A DNA stretch of 64,000 nt from Paraburkholderia sp. BL25I1N1 (GCF_003002025.1 NZ_PVZB01000016.1:153139-217138), one strand, 5' to 3'. Counted from the stretch's first letter, positions 34,111 to 42,438 are shown. Notes: generated by a model not told the origin, from the letters alone. Numbers and translations are program-made.

Positions 34111-35505
34111 TTACAGATGCGGCACCGAAGCCGGCAATTCGCCGTGCGGCGTGGCGAGCGGCTCCCCTTCCATATGGCGCATGCCATGCGAGCACAGCAG
34201 CCGGTACAACGTAACGCGCGAGATGCCGAGTTCCTGGGCGGCGTCGCCGAGACGCCCGCGGTGACGCAATAGCGCCAGCTCGATCGCCTGACGTTCGGCC
34301 GCTTCACGCGCCTGCGCAAGCGACACCGGCACGATCTCCACGTACTCGGCAAGCTCGAGATCGCGCGCCGTGATCGCGCGCCCTTCCGACATCACGATGG
34401 CGCGCCGCACGCGGTTGATCAGCTCGCGCACATTGCCCGGCCAGCCGTAGTTATGCAGCGCCGCGATCGCGTCCGGCGCGAAGCCGCGCAAGCGACGGCT
34501 TGCATCTTTCTTGAAACGTTCCAGCATGTGCCGCGCGAGCAGTTCGATGTCCTTACCGCGTGCACGCAGCGGCGGTTCATCGATCTGCAATACGCACAGA
34601 CGGTGGTAGAGGTCGGAGCGGAACCGTCCTTCGATCATCGCCGCGGTCATGTCCACGTGCGTGGCCGAGATGATTCGCACGTCGACGTCGATCGCGCCGT
34701 GTCCGCCGAGGCGCTCCACCTTGCGCTCCTGCAGGAAGCGCAACAGGCTCGCCTGGCTTTCGAGCGGCAGGTCGCCGATCTCGTCGAGGAACAGCGTACC
34801 GCCGTTCGCCGCTTCCACCCGGCCGATCTTGCGCTGATTGGCGCCGGTAAACGCACCGCGTTCGTAGCCGAATAGTTCGGATTGCAATAGATGCGGCGGG
34901 ATCGCGCCGCAGTTGATCGGCACGAACGGCGCATTGCGCCGCGCCGAGCGTTCGTGAATGGCGACCGCCGTCAGTTCCTTGCCGGTGCCCGATTCGCCCG
35001 AGATGAACACCGGCGCGTCGGTCATCGCCACTTTGCGGATTGAACGGAACAGCGCGAGCATGGCGTCGCACGAGCCGACCATTTCGCCTTCGGCGCCTTG
35101 CGATGCATCGTTGGAAGCCGTTTCGCCGAGGGAAATCATGCCGTAGGCGTGACCCACCGAATCGACGATCCTGTCGCCCGAATACGGCACCGTGACGTAG
35201 TCGAAACAGTAGTCGCGCACGAGCCGGCGCAACGCGGCGTCTTGCAGTTGTCCCGGCATGGTGGCCGCGACCCAGCCGACATTCGGCATGGTCAGGCAGG
35301 ATTCGAACGCAGCGATTTCGTGTGGCTGAAATTCGCTAGACAGATCAAGCAGGCCGCCAGCCGCCATTCCGGCGCGAACAGCCCGGCGCACGTCGCGCGC
35401 CGACCCCACGACTTCGACATGCCAGCCGCGCTGGTGAAACCGAGTATTCAGCTCCGCGCTCGGATCGCGCGAAACGTAAATCAGTTGCCGCGTTGCGGGT
35501 TCCAT
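34111..35505 (-). CDS. VpsR-like sigma-54-dependent transcriptional activator
   Basis: A 464-aa enhancer-binding protein. The N-terminal domain (about 1-130) is receiver-like but lacks a convincing phosphoacceptor pocket, as in VpsR. The central AAA+ domain has GESGTGKELTAVAIHE (Walker A, about 169-184), GAFTGA (the sigma-54 contact), and GGTLFLDEIGDLPLESQ (Walker B). The C-terminus is a Fis-type HTH (GDAAQELGISRVTLYRLLCSHG). VpsR-family members act with cyclic-di-GMP in biofilm gene control. A candidate target is the divergently placed secreted-protein gene at 36041, whose promoter looks sigma-54 dependent. Confidence 0.92.
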   Translation of the reverse strand: MEPATRQLIYVSRDPSAELNTRFHQRGWHVEVVGSARDVRRAVRAGMAAGGLLDLSSEFQPHEIAAFESCLTMPNVGWVAATMPGQLQDAALRRLVRDYCFDYVTVPYSGDRIVDSVGHAYGMISLGETASNDASQGAEGEMVGSCDAMLALFRSIRKVAMTDAPVFISGESGTGKELTAVAIHERSARRNAPFVPINCGAIPPHLLQSELFGYERGAFTGANQRKIGRVEAANGGTLFLDEIGDLPLESQASLLRFLQERKVERLGGHGAIDVDVRIISATHVDMTAAMIEGRFRSDLYHRLCVLQIDEPPLRARGKDIELLARHMLERFKKDASRRLRGFAPDAIAALHNYGWPGNVRELINRVRRAIVMSEGRAITARDLELAEYVEIVPVSLAQAREAAERQAIELALLRHRGRLGDAAQELGISRVTLYRLLCSHGMRHMEGEPLATPHGELPASVPHL

Positions 35506-35537
35506 TATTCAGATCCTCTCGTCAACGAACGTTAAGG

Positions 35538-35678
35538 ATGACGCACGCACCTGAAACGAGTTCAGACACGCTGACTCATTCGGGATTCGCGATATGGCAA
35601 AAACCGAACGGCCATTCCATTCCGTGCGGACAGCTGATCCCCAAGAAAGCGGCGTGTGTGTTTGAGACGGCCCGTTAG
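35538..35678 (+). CDS. Possible small protein or leader (46 codons), uncertain
   Basis: ATG at 35538 follows AACGTTAAGGATG (weak ribosome-binding site) and starts MTHAPETSSDTLTHSG. Its stop codon lies inside the stem of the terminator at 35668. No similarity is recognised. The presence of a plus-strand terminator implies a transcript from about 35510 onward, either this short mRNA or a small RNA. Kept only as a low-confidence candidate. Confidence 0.25.
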   Translation: MTHAPETSSDTLTHSGFAIWQKPNGHSIPCGQLIPKKAACVFETAR

Positions 35679-35692
35679 CGGGCTTTTTTAAA
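35668..35692 (+). terminator. Rho-independent terminator without an obvious gene
   Basis: GCCCG-TTAG-CGGGC followed by TTTTTT, oriented for plus-strand transcription. The nearest annotated plus-strand gene upstream is far away, beyond the minus-strand activator, so it ends a short unannotated transcript. Confidence 0.7.
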
Positions 35693-35800
35693 TGTGAAGT
35701 TCTTTTTCGAGAGCTTACTATACGCGCGCCGCTTGGAAAACAATTATGCGAATTTAATCGCGCACTCCTTACGCCGTGTGGTTTCGCAGGCGATAAACAG

Positions 35801-35819
35801 TTATTCAGCCGACGAATAA
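35801..35819. promoter_or_regulatory. Inverted repeat TTATTC-N7-GAATAA
   Basis: Six-base perfect arms at 35801-35806 and 35814-35819, about 200 bp upstream of the candidate sigma-54 promoter. Enhancer-binding proteins commonly bind 80-200 bp upstream as dimers, so it is one candidate upstream activating site. Confidence 0.35.
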
Positions 35820-35906
35820 AAGATTAGTGGAAGCGCTTCTCCTTGTGTAGACCGCAAGGTAGTTCGTACCGGCCAATTTAACGAATTACAGGTATTTCCT
35901 GCCTAT

Positions 35907-35924
35907 CGTTTCAGCGTTGAAACG
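35907..35924. promoter_or_regulatory. Inverted repeat CGTTTCA-GCGT-TGAAACG, candidate activator site
   Basis: Seven-base perfect arms around a 4-base centre. It lies about 92 bp upstream of the candidate sigma-54 promoter, a typical distance for an enhancer-binding protein site. No T run follows, so it does not look like a terminator. Confidence 0.45.
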
Positions 35925-35997
35925 TTTTTGTCCCATTTCCAAATTCTGACTCCCACGTTTTCACTCGCATCCTCATCCATCAATGGATTGCGCGTGA

Positions 35998-36013
35998 TGG
36001 CACATGTTTCGCT
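35998..36013 (+). promoter_or_regulatory. Candidate sigma-54 promoter
   Basis: TGGCAC at 35998-36003 and TTCGCT ending at 36013 place GG and GC with exactly 10 bases between them (GG 35999-36000, GC 36011-36012). This fits the -24/-12 consensus TGGCAC-N5-TTGCW with one mismatch. A start about 12 bp downstream would leave a leader of about 17 nt containing the ribosome-binding site AGGGAGA before ATG 36041. Confidence 0.65.
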
Positions 36014-36040
36014 AATTGCCGTGCACCAGGGAGACACATC

Positions 36041-36499
36041 ATGCAACTCGCTTTCCGCATCGATCTGGGCAGCATTGCACCATGCGCGGCACTTTGCGCC
36101 GCCATCGCGCTGCCCATTGGCGCCAATGCACAGGAAGCCGGACAGGCTCCATCCGCCACGCTGACGGAATCCGCCGCCTTCCCAAAAGACGCGCACGCCA
36201 CACTCGCCCCACCCGATCCGACGACGCGCGCCGCCGATCGGTTCTCCCGGCTTGCCGCCAACGCGCTGAGCATGCCGGCCGATGCTGCATCGGTGAACGA
36301 TTTTTCGCTCGACGAGCAGGCGCTCGGGCGGCAAGGTGGCGGCGCGGTCGGCATGGTGATGGTGGCCGCAACGCCGCAGCTCATGCGCGGCAACGGCGGC
36401 AGCGGCAACAACGTGACGCTGTGGGACGAGATCGCCCCGCCCGCGCCTTTACCGATTCCAATCGACGCGGCGCGCGCCGCCAAGGGCAACGCCGCCTGA
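36041..36499 (+). CDS. Secreted protein of unknown function, probable target of the sigma-54 activator
   Basis: A 152-aa protein with a signal peptide (about residues 1-30, ending ANAQEA). The mature part is Ala/Pro-rich, with a Gly-rich stretch LGRQGGGAVGMVMVAATPQLMRGNGGSGNN and the tail VTLWDEIAPPAPLPIPIDAARAAKGNAA. No domain is recognised. It has a good ribosome-binding site and lies directly behind the candidate sigma-54 promoter, divergent from the VpsR-like gene. Its C-terminus runs straight into the HTH remnant that begins at 36496, so the end of the gene may itself have been altered by the same deletion. Confidence 0.65.
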   Translation: MQLAFRIDLGSIAPCAALCAAIALPIGANAQEAGQAPSATLTESAAFPKDAHATLAPPDPTTRAADRFSRLAANALSMPADAASVNDFSLDEQALGRQGGGAVGMVMVAATPQLMRGNGGSGNNVTLWDEIAPPAPLPIPIDAARAAKGNAA

Positions 36500-36666
36500 A
36501 TGTTTCGCGTGTGACGCTGTATCGGCTGATGGGTCAGCATGGGTTGCGCGAATTGAGGACCGCCGACGAGAAAGCGGCGTCTGCCGCGGACGATAGCGCG
36601 CCGGAACGAGGCGGCGCGGGCCGGAGCGGCCGGTGGCGTTTCGTGAACCTGTATGACGCTGCGTGA
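36496..36666 (+). pseudogene. Remnant of a Fis-type HTH from a sigma-54 activator
   Basis: In the frame read from 36496 the sequence encodes LNVSRVTLYRLMGQHGLRE followed by a 37-residue tail and a stop. The first 19 residues match the C-terminal recognition helix region of sigma-54 activators (compare LGISRVTLYRLLCSHGMRH in the VpsR-like protein nearby). Nothing of the AAA+ domain precedes it: the frame upstream is the wrong frame of the secreted-protein gene. It is therefore the 3' scar of a deleted regulator gene, distinct in sequence from the neighbouring one. Confidence 0.7.
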
Positions 36667-36823
36667 AGCCGCGTGGTCAGGCAGCCGCATTCTGCGGTGG
36701 CGAGCGCGCGGCTTGCCGGGCGCGTTCCGGCCGACTACACGGCCGCCGTGCCGAAACCCGTCGCCGCGGCGCGCAGCCGCGCGTCAGGTAGAATCAGTCC
36801 GGTTACGTTCCCCTTTCCATTCG

Positions 36824-37324
36824 ATGACGACGCTGACCCTGATCGTCGCTCGCGCCAACAACGGCGTGATCGGCCGCGACAACCAGTTGCCCTGGCGACT
36901 TCCCGAAGATCTCGCGTTCTTCAAGCGCACCACCATGGGCGCGCCCATCATCATGGGACGCAAGACGCACGAGTCGATCGGCCGGCCGTTGCCGGGACGC
37001 CGCAACATTGTCGTGACACGGGATGCCGCCCGGCGCTTTCAGGGCTGCGACGCGGCCACCACGCTCGAAGACGCGCTCAAGCTCGCCGCTCAGGATCAGG
37101 CGCCGGAAGCGTTTCTGATCGGCGGCGCGCAGTTGTATGCGGAAGGTTTGCGGCAGGCGGACAAGCTGATCATCACCGAGATTTCCGCCGACTTCGAAGG
37201 CGACGCCACTTTTCCCGCGCTCGACGAAAACGAATGGGAAGAAGTCGCGCATGAAACACATCGCGCGGATGCGCCGAACGATTTCGACTACGCGTTCGTG
37301 ACATATAAGCGCAAAGGCGCTTAA
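36824..37324 (+). CDS. folA: Dihydrofolate reductase
   Basis: A 166-aa DHFR that regenerates tetrahydrofolate for thymidylate synthesis. Visible motifs: LIVARANNGVIGRDNQLPWRLPEDLAFFK (including the active-site Trp and acidic residue), GRKTHESIGRPLPGRRNIVVTR and FLIGGAQLY. The ATG at 36824 is chosen; the frame upstream overlaps the HTH remnant and is unrelated. It is close to thyA but separated from it by the regulator block. Confidence 0.95.
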   Translation: MTTLTLIVARANNGVIGRDNQLPWRLPEDLAFFKRTTMGAPIIMGRKTHESIGRPLPGRRNIVVTRDAARRFQGCDAATTLEDALKLAAQDQAPEAFLIGGAQLYAEGLRQADKLIITEISADFEGDATFPALDENEWEEVAHETHRADAPNDFDYAFVTYKRKGA

Positions 37325-37397
37325 AGGTTTTTTTGGCTCGAGACGACGTTAGCGCCGCGCGCAAAGCAAACAGCCGGCGCCGGCCGTCCGATCATGG

Positions 37398-37435
37398 ATA
37401 AAAAAAACGCCACGCGGTGACTTGCGTGGCGTTCT
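37398..37435. terminator. Terminator between folA and pmbA
   Basis: AACGCCACGC pairs with GCGTGGCGTT around a GGTGACTT loop, with an A run on one side and a T-rich stretch on the other. It serves the convergent genes on either side. Confidence 0.8.
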
Positions 37436-37485
37436 GCTTCTTACGGGCCAGCTAAAAACGCTGGCCGCACAGAGGCTAAACCCGC

Positions 37486-38856
37486 TTACTGCCCCGCGAT
37501 CGTCATCCGTTCGATCAGCACCGAGCCGGTCTGCTTGGTGCCGCGCGTGATCGTATCCGCGCCGATCGCGACGATGTGGTGGAACATCTCCTGCAGCGTG
37601 CTCGCCACCGTGATTTCCTCGACCGGATACTGGATCTTGCCGTTCTCGACCCAGAAACCCGACGCGCCGCGCGAGTAGTCGCCCGTCACGTAGTTCACGC
37701 CCTGCCCCATCAGTTCGGTCAGCAACAGGCCCGTGCCGAGCTTGCGCAGCATCTCTTCGAAGTCGTCCTCGGGACGCGTGTTCGAGCTGCGCAGCGACAG
37801 GTTGTGCGAGCCGCCCGCGTTGCCGGTGGTTTGCATGCCGAGTTTGCGCGCCGAATAGGTGGACAGGAAATAGCCTTCCACCACGCCGTCTTTCACCACC
37901 GAACGCTGTTTGGTGCGCACGCCTTCTTCGTCGAATGGCGCGCTGCCCATGGCGCGCGCGACATGCGGGTCTTCGACCACTTGCACGTGCGGCGCGAACA
38001 CCGGCTTGCCGAGGCTGTCGACGAGGAACGAGGTCTTGCGATACAGCGCGCCGCCGCTCGTAGCTTGCACGAACGCGCCGAGGATGCCCGCGGCGAGCGG
38101 CGCTTCGAACAGCACCGGCACCTTGCGCGTATCCAGGCCGCGCGCGCCGATGCGCGCCAGCGCGCGTTGCGCCGCGTAACGGCCGACCGCTTCCGGATCA
38201 GCCAGTTCTTCCGCGCTGCGGGTGGACGTGTACCAGTCGTCGCGCTGCATGTTGCGGGCGCTGCCAGCAATCGGCGCGCACGCGATGTAGTGGCGCGAGT
38301 ACGGATAACCCGCCAGGAAACCGCGCGAGGTGGCCAGCACGAACTGCGAGTGCTGTGCCGAGACGCTCGCGCCTTCCGAATTCTTGATCTGCGGATCCGT
38401 CGCGAATGCGGCATCTTCCGCGCGGCGGGCAATTTCCACTGCTTCGTCGGCGGACAGATTCCACGGGTGATAGAGATCGAGGTCGCGCGGCGCCGTTTCC
38501 AGCAGTTCCGCTTCGGCGAGGCCCGCGCAATCGTCTTCCGCCGTGAAGCGGGCGATGTTGTACGCCGCCGCGACCGTGTCCTTCAAAGCCTGCGAAGAAA
38601 AGTCCGAAGTGCTCGCATTGCCGCGCTTGTTGCCGATGAACACCGTCACGCCGACCATCTTGTCGCGGTTGTGTTCGATCGTCTCGACTTCGCCGCGCCG
38701 CACGGAGACGGACAGGCCGTCGCCTTCGGAAATCTCGGTCGCCGCGTCGGTGCCGCCGAGCGACTTCGCGTGACGAAGGATGTCCGAGGCGATTTCCTTC
38801 AGTTCATCCTGGGTATGCGGAAAAAAGCGCTGCTTGACGTCCATGTCTGCTGCCAT
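37486..38856 (-). CDS. pmbA: Metalloprotease PmbA/TldE
   Basis: A 456-aa member of the TldD/PmbA family, a subunit of the TldD-TldE protease complex that processes modified peptides (microcin B17, CcdA in E. coli). Family segments include LSVSVRRGEVETIEHNRDKMVGVTVF, GALYRKTSFLVDSLGKPVF, NAGGSHNLSLR and GASGFWVENGKIQYPVEEITVA. As expected for TldE it lacks the HExxxH metal motif of TldD. The ATG at 38856 (MAADMDVKQR) is chosen; the open frame runs on upstream but is non-conserved. It is divergent from darP. Confidence 0.93.
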   Translation of the reverse strand: MAADMDVKQRFFPHTQDELKEIASDILRHAKSLGGTDAATEISEGDGLSVSVRRGEVETIEHNRDKMVGVTVFIGNKRGNASTSDFSSQALKDTVAAAYNIARFTAEDDCAGLAEAELLETAPRDLDLYHPWNLSADEAVEIARRAEDAAFATDPQIKNSEGASVSAQHSQFVLATSRGFLAGYPYSRHYIACAPIAGSARNMQRDDWYTSTRSAEELADPEAVGRYAAQRALARIGARGLDTRKVPVLFEAPLAAGILGAFVQATSGGALYRKTSFLVDSLGKPVFAPHVQVVEDPHVARAMGSAPFDEEGVRTKQRSVVKDGVVEGYFLSTYSARKLGMQTTGNAGGSHNLSLRSSNTRPEDDFEEMLRKLGTGLLLTELMGQGVNYVTGDYSRGASGFWVENGKIQYPVEEITVASTLQEMFHHIVAIGADTITRGTKQTGSVLIERMTIAGQ

Positions 38857-39175
38857 TGTCGTTGCCGTCCTGTTCGGGGCCGAGCGGCCCTGGGTGGGTT
38901 CGCTATGTTCGCTGTGTTTGCTGTGTTCGCACCGGTCACGCTCATGCCTGACGCCTGCGCGTGCCCGTGTTCGCGCGTGTGTGCTGCGCGTGTGTCTGGT
39001 TGCGTATCCCGCGATCATAGCAAGGTACGCGACGCCGTACCTGGCATTCGCTGCGCCTCGCGTCAGGTCGGTCGAGCGCCGCCGGAGCGCCGCCCTGTGG
39101 TCGCTTCGCAATGCGCGAGTCCTTGCGCGCGGCGGCGCCGCGGGTTCGGTGGGCGCGGCACGTTACAATATCGGC

Positions 39176-39790
39176 ATGACACGCAAAACCCGCATTCAAC
39201 CCATCGAAACCGCCGAGCCGGAAGTCGACGAGAACGGCTACGACCGTCCCAGCAAGTCCCAGCTCAAGCGCGAAATGCACGAGTTGCAGGAACTGGGCTC
39301 GGCGCTGATCGCGCTGCCTAAAGACGCGCTCAAGCGCATGCCGATGCCCGAAAAGCTCGACGACGCCGTGCGCGAAGCGCGCCGCATCACCGATCACGAA
39401 GGCAAGCGCCGCCAGGTGCAATATGTCGGCCGCGTGATGCGCTCGCTGCTGGACGAGGAAACCGCCGCGCTGCGCACCGCGCTCGACACCTATAACGGCG
39501 TCAACAAGGCGGAAACGGCCAAACTCCACTGGATCGAGCGCACCCGCGAAAAGCTGCTCGCCGACGACGCCGCGCTGACCGATTTCATCCGCCAGCATCC
39601 GAACGCCGACCCGCAACAAGGCCGCACGCTGATCCGCAACGCCCGCAAGGAAGCGCAGCAGAGCAAGCCGCCGCGCTATTTCCGCGAACTGTTCCAGTGG
39701 ATCAAGAACGCGGACGGACCGTCCGCGCAGACCGATTCCGACGCCGACGACGCCCTGGACGAAGACGACGATGACGACCGTGACGCCTAA
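39176..39790 (+). CDS. darP: Ribosome-associated protein DarP (YjgA, DUF615)
   Basis: A 204-aa protein of the YjgA/DarP family, a factor for late 50S subunit assembly. Conserved stretches: DRPSKSQLKREMHELQELG, ALIALPKDALKRMPMPEKLDDAVREARRI, GKRRQVQYVGRVMR and ARKEAQQSKPPRYFRELFQWIK. It ends in an unusually long acidic tail (about 18 Asp/Glu/Ala residues). The 3' end overlaps the start of mog by 20 bp, so the two are coupled. Confidence 0.93.
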   Translation: MTRKTRIQPIETAEPEVDENGYDRPSKSQLKREMHELQELGSALIALPKDALKRMPMPEKLDDAVREARRITDHEGKRRQVQYVGRVMRSLLDEETAALRTALDTYNGVNKAETAKLHWIERTREKLLADDAALTDFIRQHPNADPQQGRTLIRNARKEAQQSKPPRYFRELFQWIKNADGPSAQTDSDADDALDEDDDDDRDA

Positions 39791-40415
39791 GGCAGCACGT
39801 CGGCACCCCGACGAAATCGTAATCGGCCTCGTGTCGATCAGCGATCGCGCGTCCACCGGCGTGTACGAGGACAAAGGTATTCCGGCCTTGCAGGAATGGC
39901 TTGGCGCGGCGCTCACGTCGCCGTGGCAAGTGGTCACGCGCCTGATTCAGGACGACGCGCCGACCATTTCCGCCACGCTGACCGAACTGGTCGACGAGGT
40001 GGGATGCGATCTGGTGCTGACCACCGGCGGCACCGGCCCGTCGCGCCGCGACGTGACGCCTGAGGCGACGCTGGCCGTGGCCACCAAGGAAATGCCGGGT
40101 TTCGGCGAGCAGATGCGGCAGATCAGCCTGAATTTCGTGCCGACCGCGATCCTGTCGCGTCAGGTCGCGGTGATCCGCGAAACGGCCGAGCACGCGGCGC
40201 TGATCATCAACCTGCCGGGTCAGCCGAAGTCGATCAAGGAAACGCTGGAAGGTTTGCGCGACGCCGAAGCCGGCGGCGCGGTGAAGGTGCCGGGCATTTT
40301 CGCCGCGGTGCCGTACTGCATCGACCTGATCGGCGGACCGTATGTGGAAACCAACGCCGACGTGGTGAAGGCGTTCCGGCCGAAGAACGCGCAGCGCGCG
40401 CCCCGGCCGGCTTAG
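39771..40415 (+). CDS. mog: Molybdopterin adenylyltransferase (Mog/MoaB family)
   Basis: Adenylates molybdopterin so that MoeA can insert molybdate. The 214-aa protein has IGLVSISDRASTGVYEDKGIP, LVLTTGGTGPSRRDVTPEAT (the substrate-binding core), and LIINLPGQPKSIKETLEGL. It complements the moaA-mobA-moeA set at the left end of the window. It starts inside the end of darP, a gene order I recall from related beta-proteobacteria. Confidence 0.92.
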   Translation: MTTVTPKAARRHPDEIVIGLVSISDRASTGVYEDKGIPALQEWLGAALTSPWQVVTRLIQDDAPTISATLTELVDEVGCDLVLTTGGTGPSRRDVTPEATLAVATKEMPGFGEQMRQISLNFVPTAILSRQVAVIRETAEHAALIINLPGQPKSIKETLEGLRDAEAGGAVKVPGIFAAVPYCIDLIGGPYVETNADVVKAFRPKNAQRAPRPA

Positions 40416-40421
40416 GCGATT

Positions 40422-41033
40422 TTATTCGGCGCCGTCGGCGGCCTGCGGTGCCGACGGAATCAGAAAGTGCTCGCGGTAGTACTTGAGTTCGTCGATCGAC
40501 TCGTGGATATCGGCCAGCGCCGTGTGCATCGCGCGCTTCTGGAAACCCTTGTAGATGGTCGGCTGCCAGCGGCGGCACAGTTCCTTCAGCGTGCTGACGT
40601 CGAGATTGCGGTAGTGGAAGAAGCGCTCCAGATCCGGCATCCAGCGCGCCATGAAGCGGCGGTCCTGGCAGATCGAGTTGCCGCACATCGGCGATTTGCC
40701 CGGCGGCACGTAGACGCTCAGGAAATCGCGGATCTGTTCGGTGGCGTCGGCCTCGCTCACCGTCGAGGCCTTCACGCGATCGATCAAGCCCGAGCGGCCA
40801 TGCGTGTTCTGATTCCACTGATCCATTTTGGCGAGCGTCTCGTCGCTCTGATGAATCGCGAGGACGGGGCCTTCGACCAACCTGTCGAGCGTCGAATTCG
40901 TCACCACCACCGCGATTTCAATGATGCGGTCGGAATCGGGCTCGAGCCCGGTCATTTCCATGTCCAGCCAGACGAGATTCATGTCGCTGCGCACGAGCGG
41001 CGGCTGTTCGGTGGATGCGAGGATGTCAGTCAT
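40422..41033 (-). CDS. orn: Oligoribonuclease Orn
   Basis: A 203-aa DEDDh 3'-5' exoribonuclease degrading short RNA and pGpG. Active-site motifs are WLDMEMTGLEPDSDRI (Asp, Glu), GNSICQDRRFMARWMPDLERF (Asp) and HTALADIHESIDEL (His, Asp). The ATG at 41033 (MTDILAST) is chosen. It is convergent with mog and divergent from the M48 protease. Because it clears pGpG, it is functionally relevant to cyclic-di-GMP turnover, the signal VpsR-type regulators sense. Confidence 0.95.
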   Translation of the reverse strand: MTDILASTEQPPLVRSDMNLVWLDMEMTGLEPDSDRIIEIAVVVTNSTLDRLVEGPVLAIHQSDETLAKMDQWNQNTHGRSGLIDRVKASTVSEADATEQIRDFLSVYVPPGKSPMCGNSICQDRRFMARWMPDLERFFHYRNLDVSTLKELCRRWQPTIYKGFQKRAMHTALADIHESIDELKYYREHFLIPSAPQAADGAE

Positions 41034-41178
41034 GAAGGCAACCCTGAGGGCCGCGCAAACGGCTTGATGCAAGCCCGCCTGCCACGGCGATTGTTCGTTT
41101 GAGATTGGTTTGAGCGTGTTCCCGCCGCGCGGCGGGAAGAAACATATAATTCTCGCATAGATACCACGGAATCCCCGG

Positions 41179-42438
41179 ATGCCTACCCTGTACTTCACCG
41201 TTCTGTTCGTCGTCGCCGTCGTGGCGATGGTCGGCACCAAACTGTGGCTCGCGTCGCGGCAGATCCGCTTCGTGGCCGGCCATCGTGAGCAGGTGCCGAG
41301 CCAGTTCGCCGGCACCATCGCGCTGACCGCGCATCAACGCGCCGCCGACTACACCGTCGAGCGCACGCGTCTCACCATGATCGAGATCGTCGTCAGCGCA
41401 GCCGTGCTGATCGGCCTCACGCTGCTCGGCGGTGTGCAGGCGCTCGATCTGGGCATCTCCGACTGGCTCGGCCGCGGTTACGTCGGCCAGATCGCGCTGG
41501 TCGCCGCGGTGATCGCGATCACCAGCGTGATCGACCTGCCGTTCGATTACTACCGGCAGTTCGTGGTCGAACAGCGCTTCGGCTTCAACCGCATGAGCAA
41601 GGGCATTTTCTTCGTCGACCGGATCAAGGGCGTGCTGCTCGGCGCCGCGTTCGGCCTGCCGCTGCTGTTCGTCGTGCTGTGGCTGATGAACCAGGCCGGC
41701 AGCCTGTGGTGGCTATGGACGTGGATCGTCTGGGTCGCCTTCCAGATGCTCGTGCTGGTGCTGTATCCGTCGTTTATCGCGCCGCTTTTCAACAAGTTCG
41801 AACCGCTCAAGGACGAAGCGCTGAAAAGCCGCATCGAAGCGCTGATGCAGCGCTGCGGCTTCGCCGCCAAGGGCCTCTTCGTGATGGACGGCAGCCGCCG
41901 CTCGGCGCACGGCAATGCGTACTTCACCGGCTTCGGCGCGGCCAAGCGGATCGTGTTCTTCGACACGCTGCTCGCGCGCCTGTCGGGCAGCGAGATCGAA
42001 GCCGTGCTCGCGCATGAACTCGGCCACTTCAAGCGCCGTCACGTGATCAAGCGCATGCTCGTCACCTTCGCAATCAGTCTCGCGATGCTCGCCCTGCTCG
42101 GCTGGCTCACGCAGTGCGTGTGGTTCTATGAAGGACTGGGCGTACGGCCGTCGCTGATCGGCGGTAATAGCGGCCTCGCGCTGGTGCTGTTCTTCCTCGC
42201 GCTGCCGGTGTTCCTGTTCTTCGTGACGCCGCTCGGCAGCCTCAGCTCGCGCAAGCACGAGTTCGAAGCCGACGCATTCGCCGCAACGCAGACCGACGCG
42301 CAAGACCTGGTCAACGCGCTCGTCAAGCTGTACGAGGACAACGCGTCGACCCTGACGCCCGATCCGCTCTACACCGCGTTCTACTATTCGCATCCGCCGG
42401 CGTCGCAGCGGATCGACCGCCTGCTGCGGCACGCATGA
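41179..42438 (+). CDS. M48 family zinc metallopeptidase (Ste24-like)
   Basis: A 419-aa membrane protease. An N-terminal multi-helix region (about 1-210) contains DLPFDYYRQFVVEQRFGFNRM, as in M48_N domains. It is followed by the zinc motif LAHELGHFKRRH, with the third ligand in KHEFEADAFAA. This is the Ste24/CAAX-protease-like type rather than the shorter HtpX. TATAAT at 41145-41150 lies 29 bp upstream, but no good -35 box accompanies it. It overlaps rsgA by 4 bp. Confidence 0.92.
   Translation: MPTLYFTVLFVVAVVAMVGTKLWLASRQIRFVAGHREQVPSQFAGTIALTAHQRAADYTVERTRLTMIEIVVSAAVLIGLTLLGGVQALDLGISDWLGRGYVGQIALVAAVIAITSVIDLPFDYYRQFVVEQRFGFNRMSKGIFFVDRIKGVLLGAAFGLPLLFVVLWLMNQAGSLWWLWTWIVWVAFQMLVLVLYPSFIAPLFNKFEPLKDEALKSRIEALMQRCGFAAKGLFVMDGSRRSAHGNAYFTGFGAAKRIVFFDTLLARLSGSEIEAVLAHELGHFKRRHVIKRMLVTFAISLAMLALLGWLTQCVWFYEGLGVRPSLIGGNSGLALVLFFLALPVFLFFVTPLGSLSSRKHEFEADAFAATQTDAQDLVNALVKLYEDNASTLTPDPLYTAFYYSHPPASQRIDRLLRHA

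Larger units (their letters stand above)
35506..36040. other. AT-rich intergenic region between the sigma-54 activator and the secreted-protein gene
   Basis: 535 bp, clearly AT-richer than the surroundings between about 35690 and 35950. It holds a plus-oriented terminator (35668), a 46-codon open frame before it, two perfect inverted repeats (35801 and 35907), and a candidate sigma-54 promoter just before the gene at 36041. These elements are listed separately. Confidence 0.7.

Noticed and set aside
35594..35612. TGGCAAAAACC as a second sigma-54 promoter
   Set aside because: There is no GC 10 bp after the GG, so the -12 element is missing.
37576..39321. A 581-aa plus-strand open frame opposite pmbA
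   Set aside because: It is antisense to the clearly conserved pmbA; its composition (Arg/His/Gln rich) is that of a GC-rich shadow frame. The same applies to other long antisense frames, such as those opposite rmuC (4458-5672), the antiporter (6833-7975), the PLD gene (22220-23428) and the FecR-like gene (30000-32033).
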